Below, in pieces: positions 53,425 through 62,451 of a DNA stretch of 64,000 nucleotides. The stretch comes from Chitinophaga ginsengisegetis (GTDB lineage: Bacteria; Bacteroidota; Bacteroidia; Chitinophagales; Chitinophagaceae), in NCBI RefSeq assembly GCF_900168065.1, contig NZ_FUZZ01000001.1, forward strand, positions 310,001 through 374,000, given 5' to 3'. Position numbers and translations under genes: made by a program. The notes under the pieces are model-generated. The model was given only the letters and a program-made list of their open reading frames with translations. It made no database searches and was not told the origin of the DNA. Position 1 is the stretch's first letter. Every line of letters starts with the position of its first letter.

Positions 53425-53700
53425 GATTAATCCTCCCTTACGGGGATTTTTATTTTAACCCTCATCTTAAAAAGCAAACTAAAAAAAGGAGAATTTACTA
53501 TTAACACCAAATACTTTTTGCCCTTACCTTAGTAAAAGTTTATGCTTATTGAGAATCGTCACTTTTAGTAACCCGTATTATGTAGTGCAACCAAAATCAT
53601 AGTTCGTACCTATTTGCAAACAAGATCCTGTAACATCCTGTAAATCTAAACACGCGTATTATTTCAACCAAATATCAAGTTTCATTTAAAACAACAGAAC

Positions 53701-56700
53701 ATGAGAAATCCTCTCCGGCTATTGGCGATACTATCGCTGATACTCCTGATGTTGCCCAACACTGCTTATGCACAGGAACAAAAACTTATTACCGGCATTG
53801 TGTTAGCCGATGACGGTAATCCCCTGCCCGGCGTTACCGTCAGAATAAAAGGCAGCAACCGTAACACACAAACAAATGCTACCGGCCAATACCGCATCGC
53901 GGTAACTCCGGGAGAAGTCCTGGAATTTTCTTTTATCGGCTATGAAACCCAGAGTATCCCTACAGGGAAAAACCAGACGATCGACGTTAAAATGCTGACG
54001 AGTTCCAGCTCCCTTGAACAGGTGATTGTAACGGGTATGGGTATTAAAAAGGAGAAAAAAGCATTGGGCTATTCCGTACAGGACATCAAATCCGCCGAAC
54101 TGCTGAAAAACAAAGATCCTAACCTGGTGAATTCCCTCAACGGTAAAATTGCCGGCCTCAACATTACTAATTCCGGTGGCGCGCCCGGCGCTTCTGCATC
54201 CATTATCATCCGTGGTGGTACCTCACTGGAAGGAAACAACCAGCCGTTGTTTATCATCGATGGTATGCCCATGGATAACTCCACAGGACAGGGCGATAAC
54301 AGCGCCTTCGATGGTTCTATTAACCAAAGTACTACCTATAGCAACCGTGCGATGGACATCAACCCGGAAGATATTGAGTCTATTTCTGTATTGAAAGGCC
54401 CCGCCGCTGCCGCGCTTTACGGACTCCGTGCTGCTGCCGGCGCTATTGTGATCACTACCAAAAAGGGTACTACCGGTAATGTAGCCGGCTCCGTTACCAG
54501 CCGCTATATTACCAACTGGGTAAACCGGCTGCCTAAACAGCAAAGCATCTATAAACAAGGATCCAACTACAGCGGCACCTTTACCGATCAAACAGCAATG
54601 TCGTGGGGAAATAAATTTGAACCGGGAGAGAAGATCTATGATAATATGAAAGATTTCTTCCAGACAGCCAATGCGTTTGATAACAGCTTCACCATTTCAG
54701 GAGGTACTCCCACCGGCAATTTCTATCTTTCCGGTTCTAACCTGAACCAGTCGGGTGTGGTGCCTTCCACAGACTTCAACCGCTCCACGGTGCGGTTTAA
54801 CGGTGAACAGAAAATAGGCATTTTTACTTTCGGAGTGAACGCTACCTATGCCCGGAGTGAAACGCAGAAAACACTTACCGGAAGCGGGTTATGGGCCTCC
54901 GGCGGTTCCGGCTATATGGAAAGCATTGTTGCCTGGCCACGGAACGATGACATGAAAGTATGGCTGAATGCAGACGGCTCCAAACACAGGCTGCTGCCCG
55001 ACATCCCGCTGGATACAGACATCGACAACCCCTACTGGATCATTAACCGCAATCCGCAGTCGGATAAAACCAACCGCTTTATTGGTTCGGCGTATGTAAA
55101 TGTAAAAGTAACCAGCTGGTTCGACGCTACCTATCGCCTGGGCATAGACAACTACTATACGCAGCTGCGGAATTTAATTTCTCCCGGCTCCAGTGTTAAA
55201 GAGGGCTGGCAAAAAGGGATGCTGTCTGAAACAGACCGGAACTACAATTACATCAACTCCAACCTGATGCTGAACTTCCATAAAACCTTTCATAAAGACT
55301 GGGATGCCAGCCTGCTGTTGGGTACTACTACAGAAGACAGCTACACAAAATCCAATTCTGCCCGTGCAGAAAGTTTCCAGATACCCTCGTTTATCAGTAT
55401 TAACAATGCTGCCAAAGAAAACCAGTACATCAGCCAGGGAATCAGCCGCAGACGGCTGGCCGGCTTCTATGGCGACTTACGGCTATCGTATAAGAACATT
55501 GTATTTGTGAGCGCTACCGGGCGTAACGACATTGCCTCTACCCTGCCGCCTCAGAACCAATCGTTCTTCTACCCTTCATTAAGTGGAAGCCTCGTATTTA
55601 CAGAGCTGATTCCTAAAAACAATATCCTGAGCTTTGGTAAGCTGCGCGCTTCCTGGGCACAGGTGGGTAAAGATGCTCCCACCTACCAGACCAACACTTA
55701 CCTGTTTGGGCCTGAACTCACTATTGGCGGTGGCTTCCGCAACTACTGGTCGAGAGGAAACGATAACCTGAAACCGGAAACTACTACCTCCACAGAATTT
55801 GGCACCGAAATGCGTTTTCTCAACGGCCGCCTGGGATTTGATTTCACCTGGTATGTTACCACCAGCCGCGACCAGATCCTGACGCCCCGTGTGAGCAATG
55901 CCACCGGTTATATCCTCAGTTCCGTGAACACCGGTACCATTGAAAACAAGGGTATTGAAATATCTATTAATGCTACTCCGGTTAAAAAGAAAGATTTCAG
56001 CTGGGACGTAATGCTCAATGCTTCGCATAACAACGGTGTGGTAAAATCCCTGCCGGGCTCCCTGCCTATTTTATATGTAACAGATGTACATCTCGCAGTT
56101 GGCCAGGCTGCTTCCTTTGATGGTGGCGTGTTTATGGGCGTAAGCGGTTCCGTATGGCAGAAAGATGAAAATGGCAACCTGCTGCTCGACTGGAATACCG
56201 GCTACCCCATTCCCACTACTTCCCTTACTACGTATATAGGTAACCGTGAGCCCGACTTTCTCGGCGGCTTGAATAACAGTTTTACCTATAAGCAATTTAA
56301 CTTTTCCTTCCTCTGGGATTTCCGGGTTGGCGGAGATGTGTTTAATGGCACCGACTACCTCCTTACGTCTTATGGCCTGAGTGAACGCACCGAAAACAGG
56401 AACAGCGAAATCACCTTCACTGGTGTAGCAAAAAATCCAACCAGCGGAAAGTTTGAGCCGGTAACTAAAACAGTGGCGGCTTCAGAAAAATACTACCGCG
56501 ATGTATATGTAAAGAACGCCCCGTTTTTCCTGGAAAAAGTAAACTGGATGAGGCTCCGTTCTGTGTCCCTCTCCTACTCGCTTCCCAGAACATGGCTCAC
56601 CGGCGCACGCTGGCTGAGAGACGCCACGGTAACGGCTACCGGCACCAACCTGCTGCTGCTGACCAACTACTCCGGCATGGACCCTGAAACCAGTACTGCC

Positions 56701-56796
56701 GGCGCCGGCGTAATAGGTTCCGGCTCTTCCGGCATCGACTATTGCGGCGTGCCTGCCACAGCAGGATTTGCCATTGGTTTAAATCTTAAATTCTAA
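53701..56796 (+). CDS. SusC/RagA family TonB-linked outer-membrane protein without STN domain
   Basis: This is a 1031-residue importer. The signal peptide (MRNPLRLLAILSLILLMLPN, cut after AYAQ) precedes a CarboxypepD_reg-like domain (GIVLADDGNPLPGVTVRIKG). The plug begins LEQVIVTGMGIKKEKKALGY and carries LKGPAAAALYGLRAAAGAIV, and the barrel ends FAIGLNLKF. It has no STN domain, and no regulator gene is nearby. The SusD_2 partner starts 11 bp downstream and no enzyme follows, so the pair may import peptides or a glycan processed by enzymes encoded elsewhere. Confidence 0.95.
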   Translation: MRNPLRLLAILSLILLMLPNTAYAQEQKLITGIVLADDGNPLPGVTVRIKGSNRNTQTNATGQYRIAVTPGEVLEFSFIGYETQSIPTGKNQTIDVKMLTSSSSLEQVIVTGMGIKKEKKALGYSVQDIKSAELLKNKDPNLVNSLNGKIAGLNITNSGGAPGASASIIIRGGTSLEGNNQPLFIIDGMPMDNSTGQGDNSAFDGSINQSTTYSNRAMDINPEDIESISVLKGPAAAALYGLRAAAGAIVITTKKGTTGNVAGSVTSRYITNWVNRLPKQQSIYKQGSNYSGTFTDQTAMSWGNKFEPGEKIYDNMKDFFQTANAFDNSFTISGGTPTGNFYLSGSNLNQSGVVPSTDFNRSTVRFNGEQKIGIFTFGVNATYARSETQKTLTGSGLWASGGSGYMESIVAWPRNDDMKVWLNADGSKHRLLPDIPLDTDIDNPYWIINRNPQSDKTNRFIGSAYVNVKVTSWFDATYRLGIDNYYTQLRNLISPGSSVKEGWQKGMLSETDRNYNYINSNLMLNFHKTFHKDWDASLLLGTTTEDSYTKSNSARAESFQIPSFISINNAAKENQYISQGISRRRLAGFYGDLRLSYKNIVFVSATGRNDIASTLPPQNQSFFYPSLSGSLVFTELIPKNNILSFGKLRASWAQVGKDAPTYQTNTYLFGPELTIGGGFRNYWSRGNDNLKPETTTSTEFGTEMRFLNGRLGFDFTWYVTTSRDQILTPRVSNATGYILSSVNTGTIENKGIEISINATPVKKKDFSWDVMLNASHNNGVVKSLPGSLPILYVTDVHLAVGQAASFDGGVFMGVSGSVWQKDENGNLLLDWNTGYPIPTTSLTTYIGNREPDFLGGLNNSFTYKQFNFSFLWDFRVGGDVFNGTDYLLTSYGLSERTENRNSEITFTGVAKNPTSGKFEPVTKTVAASEKYYRDVYVKNAPFFLEKVNWMRLRSVSLSYSLPRTWLTGARWLRDATVTATGTNLLLLTNYSGMDPETSTAGAGVIGSGSSGIDYCGVPATAGFAIGLNLKF

Positions 56797-56807
56797 ACGT
56801 GCGGAAC

Positions 56808-58448
56808 ATGAAAAAAATAATCTTTATCATCAGCCTGTCGTTTGCATTTACCTCCTGTAAGAAATGGGTGGACATCAACGACAATCCCAATAGCGCCAAT
56901 TCATCTGTACCAACCGCTGAACAACGGCTGCCACCACTCATCGCGCAGTTCTGCGATGCGTATGAAAGCACCGGCACCCGCGCAGCCTATCTTTCACAAC
57001 AACTGGCTTCTGTATATGTCAGCGGCGGCAGCAACTACAATCTTACTGCCTGGGTATCCAACAGTACCAACATACAGTGGCCGTGGCAGTGCTGGTATGT
57101 AAATACCGCCGTGAATGTGACGCCGCTGATCACCGCAGCAGAAAAAGTGCAGGCCTATCATTATATCGGCGCCGCCAAAATCATTAAGGCATGGGGCTTT
57201 GGCACCCTCGCAGATGTATACGGCATGATGCCCTATGATCAGTTTGATGATCCCACTACCATCACGCCTAAATTTGACCAGGCATCCTACATCCAGGAAA
57301 AAGTGCTGGCGCTGCTGGATGAAGCCATTGCAGACTTGCAGAAAACCCAGGGCCCCACTGCACCGGCACTGGCCAAAGGAGATATCCTCAACAACGGCAG
57401 CACCGACAAATGGATCCGCCTGGCCTATGGCCTGAAAGCCCGCTGGTTAAACCACACTTCTGCATTGCCGGGCTTCAACGCACAGGCTGTACTGGATGCC
57501 GCATCAAAAGGTGCCCAATCGAAAGACCAAAGCGCTGTGATGCAATATGTGGATGAAGGTCCAACGGTAACCTCTTCTGCCAAAGAAGCGTTGCAATACA
57601 CCAACACGGCTACTACCGCCAGGATCACCAAGCTGTACATGGATTACCTTACCAATAACTATACAGGCGCCCCCAAAGGCATCAATGATATGGAAGATCC
57701 GAGAGTAGACCTGCTCGTTCCCAGCACCGCCGACCGGAACGGCGTACTGCATCGTACACAGGGCGTGGATATGACCTCCGGTATTACCAATACAGGCCCG
57801 TTGTCATATACCTACAACATCAGTAACAATACTTTTTCGAACAAAGATTCTATTTATGTAATCATGCGCAAAACACCGTATGCGCCAACAGCTACCGACC
57901 GGATACAATCCACCGGTACCTGGTACACCCGCAGGGGCGGAAAAGGTTTATTGTTTACCAATGCAGAACTGCGTTTTATTGAAGCAGAAATCCTGATTAA
58001 GCAAGCCAAAAACACAGAGGCGTTAACGGCCTATAAAGCGGGTATCCGCGCGCACATGGAGTTACTGGATATTCCCGCAGGCACCATCGACGCCTTCCTG
58101 AACAGCAGCTCTGTTGTACAGTTGCCGGCGTTGCTTACGCTTAGCAATATCATGATCCAGAAATACATTGCACTGTCCTATTCCCCGGAGAACTGGGCAG
58201 ACCTGCGCCGGTTAAATTACTGTGCCGATGCCGCCGGTAATTATAGTGAGGCCACTGGTGTTTATAAAGGATTTAAACGTCCGGCACATGTAAACACGCT
58301 GTATTATCCAGCTCAAACCGACTGGCCACGCCGCTTTGCCGTACCCAGTTATGAAATCAATTACAACAGTACACAGGTACTGAATGCGGATCCTACAGCG
58401 AGTAGCCCGACGTATATCAGTCAGCCGGTGTGGTGGAATAAAAAATAG
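56808..58448 (+). CDS. SusD/RagB-like lipoprotein (SusD_2 type)
   Basis: I start it at the ATG at 56808 (MKKIIFIISLSFAFTSCKKW) rather than the GTG at 56799. The lipobox is FTSCKK, and the mature start WVDINDNPNSANSSVPTAEQ is the usual SusD_2 opening. IGAAKIIKAWGFGTLADVYG and NAELRFIEAEILIKQAKN are conserved helices. The protein has 546 residues. It is the outer-membrane lid for the SusC before it, in a two-gene operon that ends at the long palindrome 58457-58642. Confidence 0.92.
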   Translation: MKKIIFIISLSFAFTSCKKWVDINDNPNSANSSVPTAEQRLPPLIAQFCDAYESTGTRAAYLSQQLASVYVSGGSNYNLTAWVSNSTNIQWPWQCWYVNTAVNVTPLITAAEKVQAYHYIGAAKIIKAWGFGTLADVYGMMPYDQFDDPTTITPKFDQASYIQEKVLALLDEAIADLQKTQGPTAPALAKGDILNNGSTDKWIRLAYGLKARWLNHTSALPGFNAQAVLDAASKGAQSKDQSAVMQYVDEGPTVTSSAKEALQYTNTATTARITKLYMDYLTNNYTGAPKGINDMEDPRVDLLVPSTADRNGVLHRTQGVDMTSGITNTGPLSYTYNISNNTFSNKDSIYVIMRKTPYAPTATDRIQSTGTWYTRRGGKGLLFTNAELRFIEAEILIKQAKNTEALTAYKAGIRAHMELLDIPAGTIDAFLNSSSVVQLPALLTLSNIMIQKYIALSYSPENWADLRRLNYCADAAGNYSEATGVYKGFKRPAHVNTLYYPAQTDWPRRFAVPSYEINYNSTQVLNADPTASSPTYISQPVWWNKK

Positions 58449-58456
58449 GGCGAAGG

Positions 58457-58642
58457 TTGTCTTACTCAGGATTAGATTGATTATACTGATTTAATGATTT
58501 GATCACTTTTGATTTTAAAAGATTTTGGGAGATATAAGCGAATATCCGTTTATATCTCCCAAAGTCATTTACATCCTTTATAAAATCCAAAAAAATAAAA
58601 TCAGCAAAATCAGTATAATCAATCTAATCCTGAGTAAGACAA
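58457..58642. repeat. 186-bp nested palindrome with perfect 36-bp arms
   Basis: The outer arms 58457-58492 (TTGTCTTACTCAGGATTAGA...) and 58607-58642 are perfect inverted repeats. In the middle, TTTGGGAGATATAA and TTATATCTCCCAAA form a second stem of 14 bp, extended to 17 with one wobble, around a 6-base loop. The part between the stems is AT-rich and only partly paired. It lies between convergent genes. It could be a MITE-like interspersed repeat that also acts as a bidirectional terminator. No coding capacity was seen, and target-site duplications are not obvious. Confidence 0.85.
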
Positions 58643-58678
58643 CATCCGCTTAAACATCTACCTGGTTTCGTTATCCTG

Positions 58679-60814
58679 TTAAGGTACATCATCATCTTTA
58701 AAAAACGGTTGCAGGAAAAAGTGCATGATCAATAATCCCAGTACAAAACCAATACCCAGTATAGCCAGCACACTCGTTAACGGCACGCTGTGACACTGAC
58801 TCGGTATGCTGCTGATCCCCACAAACGACATTTCCTTATTCAGGAAAAGCGCCATAAAACCACTGACCACCGTAAGTAAGATTAGTACAATCAACAGGAT
58901 CAATAATTTCTTCCGCCACTTCCAATCGTCACCCTGTGTTTTTACAAAGTAAAAATAAACCGCACCCGCTATTAACACTAAAATAAAAAAGCTGATAGTG
59001 AAATAAACAAAGTAAACATCCCCTTCATACTGTGATGCATCAACGCTGCAGGGATCTTTGAATAAAATAGCATAGATACGCAGTTCTCTTTTTACACGCT
59101 GCCAGAACGTGAGGTGTTGTGGGACCGGGGGATACAGGGAAACGGTATCAAGAACTAGTGTATCTGTAACAACAAATTTATCCACTAATGCATCCCAGAG
59201 ATCCGTAGTGCCGTTATCCGCTCCCAATGTCCAGATGGCAATACCACCCAGTTCATTCTTCATCGCAAAATCATACTTCATCGACATACTGATGCCATCA
59301 TCAAACCAGATCTCTTCTTTTACCACGCCATACTGATCTCTTACTTCTATAAAAAAAGTACTGGTTGTTTCATCGAAGATAGCAACGGTATCAGAAGGGT
59401 ATTGTTTACGGATATCACTGTAGCTTACATAACGACTGAATACATCCGGGTTGCCATCTCTGCCTTTCTTCCACACTGCACCGTAGTAGGGCAATAACAG
59501 GGAAAGCTGCGCAGGTGGAATATCTCCCTGCAGGTAACGGGATACTGCTCCTGTCAAAGACTTTGAAGCATTGCCGTCCATCGGTGCAAGTGGCCCGGCT
59601 GTTTCTCCGCCGGCTTGCGTGAAATCAATGATAAAGTAATCGACGTAGCTGCGCAGGGCGCGCAGATCATAGTTGTAAGAAGGATCGTACGGTGGTATAA
59701 CTACGTTAATTTTAAAATTCTTATTTGTATTTTTTAGTGTACCTGAAAGCGTAGCGATGAAGCTGCTGAAAGCATCGCGCTGATGATCCGGCAACGCCTG
59801 AAAATAAATAGTAACGCCATCTGCTTTTCGTTGTACTAACAAACGGGCAAGGCTATCCGAAAATAAGGTTTGTGCATTTTTACTTTTCAGGAGGGCAAGT
59901 ATGTTGCTGCTTTTTTTATCAAGAAAAAGAAACTGCAGATTGCATCCTGCTGACAGGGCATCGGGAACAGACCTCACTTCATCCTGCTGGAACGCAGGCT
60001 GGATACGGCCGGTCTGGCCATCTACCAGGTATCCCAGGAAACTGTAAGTACTCAGCGCGTTAAAATTATACGTGGTATATGCCTGCTCCATCCAGTAGGG
60101 CTGGATACCCATTACATTTATTTTTTGCGAGAGGCGGACCAGGTAACGCGCACCGAGGCTGTCGCTCAATCGTAAGGTATCTACCTGATCGGGGGGCCGT
60201 CCGTACAAAGACCGGATAGCGGTGAGATGTGCGGCTTTGGTATTCTCCGCTTCCTGTTCCTCACTCTTCTTCTGCAGAATGGGCATCATTTTATCCACCA
60301 ACGCATCAAGGTCGGTTCCGGGTACAGGACTATCCGGTTCCTGCACCGGTTTTTTACTGCTGGTATCTGTGTCCGGACTTGCAGGTTGTGAAGCATGACT
60401 TGATGCGATGGTATTAAGCAATGCCATCAATGAATCGAACTGTTGGTTTTCTCTTTTGGTTAATGCTTCGTTTAATTTTCGTATGTCATCCTTACTAACT
60501 ACCAGTGAATCCGTTAACGTTTGGTTGATGATATATAAAACGCGGGCGCGCTCGCGCGCGTGAGCATTATGTCGGAAGCGAAATACTTTTAAAATGCGTT
60601 GTATAAGTTTAGCATTCACCGCAGTATCCGATGGCACCTTCGGAGGCTTCGGCAATTTCGGTACTGGTGGCGGCTTTGGCGGCTTCGGCAATTTAACTGG
60701 AGATTCCTGGAAATAATGGCGCACACTACTATTGTTGCCGTATACGGTACTGTTGCAATGAAAAAAAACGAGGAATGCAATTATTAGGGCGGTTATTTTT
60801 TGAGCGGGAGTCAT
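58679..60814 (-). CDS. membrane protein with degenerate GH18 (chitinase-like) domain, next to the injection system
   Basis: I start at the ATG at 60814; an upstream TTG at 60856 is less likely. A signal or TM segment (about 5-25) is followed by a Pro-rich stretch (KPPKPPPVPKLPKPPKVP, about 43-62) and a helical region. A GH18-like barrel (about 233-545) ends with EEIWFDDGISMSMKYDFAMK and GGIAIWTLG, the typical GH18 close. The catalytic motif DxxDxDxE is here DGVTIYFQ (332-339), with Gln for the essential Glu, so chitinase activity is unlikely. Three TM helices (about 601-623, 636-658, 678-700) end it. It is divergent from the contractile injection genes. A peptidoglycan or glycan-binding anchor is one possibility. 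Confidence 0.7.
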   Translation of the reverse strand: MTPAQKITALIIAFLVFFHCNSTVYGNNSSVRHYFQESPVKLPKPPKPPPVPKLPKPPKVPSDTAVNAKLIQRILKVFRFRHNAHARERARVLYIINQTLTDSLVVSKDDIRKLNEALTKRENQQFDSLMALLNTIASSHASQPASPDTDTSSKKPVQEPDSPVPGTDLDALVDKMMPILQKKSEEQEAENTKAAHLTAIRSLYGRPPDQVDTLRLSDSLGARYLVRLSQKINVMGIQPYWMEQAYTTYNFNALSTYSFLGYLVDGQTGRIQPAFQQDEVRSVPDALSAGCNLQFLFLDKKSSNILALLKSKNAQTLFSDSLARLLVQRKADGVTIYFQALPDHQRDAFSSFIATLSGTLKNTNKNFKINVVIPPYDPSYNYDLRALRSYVDYFIIDFTQAGGETAGPLAPMDGNASKSLTGAVSRYLQGDIPPAQLSLLLPYYGAVWKKGRDGNPDVFSRYVSYSDIRKQYPSDTVAIFDETTSTFFIEVRDQYGVVKEEIWFDDGISMSMKYDFAMKNELGGIAIWTLGADNGTTDLWDALVDKFVVTDTLVLDTVSLYPPVPQHLTFWQRVKRELRIYAILFKDPCSVDASQYEGDVYFVYFTISFFILVLIAGAVYFYFVKTQGDDWKWRKKLLILLIVLILLTVVSGFMALFLNKEMSFVGISSIPSQCHSVPLTSVLAILGIGFVLGLLIMHFFLQPFFKDDDVP

Positions 60815-61002
60815 CAGGATATTTAGATAATAAAAGATAGAAAAATATTTTTTCAAATAAAAATATTTAAATCGCTTTTTTGAATTTATATTGTGACATC
60901 AACTTGAAAACTCAATTCCATTTCTCAAAATAACGAACATCTTTCAGCCCGGAAATTTACAGGACAGTATACATCACACGGTAAGCATTAAATACTAATC
61001 CA

Positions 61003-61575
61003 ATGATCTATGAGGCCCTTAGCTGTGTTACAGAAGACATCAACAATAACCTGAAGCGAAAATTACAGATTAACGAAGATAAGGTGATACTTTCCGGTAT
61101 TGTAAACCAGGATGGATCCGTAGCGATACAAGGCGAAAACAAAATGCTTGTAACGCTTGTCAATGTTGAAAAAGAGACAGCAAGAACATCCGTTTCAAAT
61201 ACCGGCGCTGGTATGTATAACACTTCAGCAGCGGCGGTATCCGTGAACCTCTATGTACTATTTTCTGCCTACTTCAGCAGCAATAACTACGCGCAGGCTT
61301 TAAGATTTCTTTCCTACACCGTTGCGTTCTTTCAATCGAAAAATACCTTTACCGCACAGAATACACCTGCGTTAGATGCTGGCATCAGCAAGCTTGCCTT
61401 TGAACTGGAAAGCCCCGGAGCCGACAGGCTAAACAACATGTGGGCCACGCTGGGCGCCAAGTACATGCCATCCGTATTGTATAAGGTGCGCATGCTTACG
61501 TTCGACGATTCAATCATCAAAGAGTACAGGCCAGCTGTTGCGGGCACTGCCGGAGAAATGTTACCGGCGAGATAA
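61003..61575 (+). CDS. DUF4255 / Pvc16-like protein of a contractile injection system
   Basis: This 190-residue cytoplasmic protein begins MIYEALSCVTEDINNNL. The core NKMLVTLVNVEKETARTSVS, then AAVSVNLYVLFSAYFSSNNY, then LRFLSYTVAFFQSKNTFTAQ matches DUF4255 (Pvc16 N-terminal), the protein that caps the tail of PVC, Afp and other extracellular contractile injection systems. In Bacteroidota it is usually the first gene before the sheath, as here. The start ATG is preceded by AATCCA and no strong Shine-Dalgarno sequence. A 188-bp gap separates it from the divergent GH18-like gene and should hold the promoter. Confidence 0.85.
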   Translation: MIYEALSCVTEDINNNLKRKLQINEDKVILSGIVNQDGSVAIQGENKMLVTLVNVEKETARTSVSNTGAGMYNTSAAAVSVNLYVLFSAYFSSNNYAQALRFLSYTVAFFQSKNTFTAQNTPALDAGISKLAFELESPGADRLNNMWATLGAKYMPSVLYKVRMLTFDDSIIKEYRPAVAGTAGEMLPAR

Positions 61576-61606
61576 ATTGTTATCCTTAGCTAGTTGAAAA
61601 ATATGA

Positions 61607-62434
61607 ATGAAACAGCAATATGAAATACTGACTACTATCCGCTATCGTCATGATTTTTTCCAGGCGCTATCCTACGAAGGCATTGGCATCCGCATGTCTG
61701 CCGCTACCGGAAAACAGTTACTGAATGCAGATCTGATGCTTAAACAACAGGCATCCGGGTTCTTGTTACTATACAATACCCTGGGCGCTGGAAAGCGCAC
61801 CAGGAGCGACTTACTGCGGGATAACACCACACTTACCTTTGAGGTAATACTGAAAGATCCCTTGTTTTATAACTATACCGCCATTGATGCCGCCGATATT
61901 TCCACACAGTGTTTTGTGTTTGGTAATGATGCCGCCAATGCGCCGGGCGTTTTACACCGGTATCCTTATGCTGATGCAGCAGACCTGCGCGGAACAGCTA
62001 CTTTGCAGGAAACATTTTTCACCAAACCGTTCGGATTACTGACGCTGGTGCTGAATGAATCTCTACAGGATAACTACGACATCCGGTTTCAGGCCAGAAG
62101 CTCCTACTGGTGCTATTACCTGATGAGTGAACAGCTGGCAGCGCTCCCACACCCGGTGATCCTGAACAACAATGGCGTCTCCTGTTTCAGCGAACCACTG
62201 CTGGCATCGCTTCCGGAGAGAAACAAAGTACCCGTACTGGTATCCAATGAGCCTATTACACTTTCAGATAGGACTCCTGACGTATTAAAACTGGCGGACA
62301 GGCTGCCGGACGAAAGTAACAAACACAAGATCATCATCTCCCAGCTCCCGTCACCGGAAATCAACAGGATCTCTGCTGCAGGAAGATCATGGCATACCAA
62401 TGGAAAAACGTACTCGGAAATATTTTTATACTAA
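61607..62434 (+). CDS. uncharacterised protein between Pvc16-like and sheath genes
   Basis: I do not recognise a named domain in this 275-residue protein. It has no signal peptide or TM segment. It is rich in beta-strand-like segments (ASGFLLLYNTLG, LTFEVILKDPLFYNYTAIDA, YDIRFQARSSYWCYYL) and ends with the aromatic tail SWHTNGKTYSEIFLY. The two halves (about 1-165 and 166-275) could be small beta-sandwiches. It starts 31 bp after the DUF4255 gene and ends 17 bp before the sheath start, so it is part of the injection-system operon. An adaptor or baseplate/cap component is inference from position only. Confidence 0.7.
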   Translation: MKQQYEILTTIRYRHDFFQALSYEGIGIRMSAATGKQLLNADLMLKQQASGFLLLYNTLGAGKRTRSDLLRDNTTLTFEVILKDPLFYNYTAIDAADISTQCFVFGNDAANAPGVLHRYPYADAADLRGTATLQETFFTKPFGLLTLVLNESLQDNYDIRFQARSSYWCYYLMSEQLAALPHPVILNNNGVSCFSEPLLASLPERNKVPVLVSNEPITLSDRTPDVLKLADRLPDESNKHKIIISQLPSPEINRISAAGRSWHTNGKTYSEIFLY

Positions 62435-62451
62435 ACAAAAAAACACCTAAT

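Larger units (their letters stand above)
53179..53700. other. 521-bp intergenic region upstream of susC
   Basis: This gap has no gene of usual size. It contains the 11-bp tandem repeat at 53237-53291 and a minus-facing terminator hairpin at 53395-53424. On the minus strand it also holds a 12-codon ORF (MRVKIKIPVRED) ending at 53425 and a weak promoter-like TATGATTTTG near 53590. Together these could make an antisense RNA of about 190 nt to the susC leader. I see no convincing + strand promoter for susC. Confidence 0.4.

Noticed and set aside
62389..62451. Upstream extension of the sheath frame
   Set aside because: It overlaps the end of the preceding gene; the standard sheath N-terminus begins at 62452.
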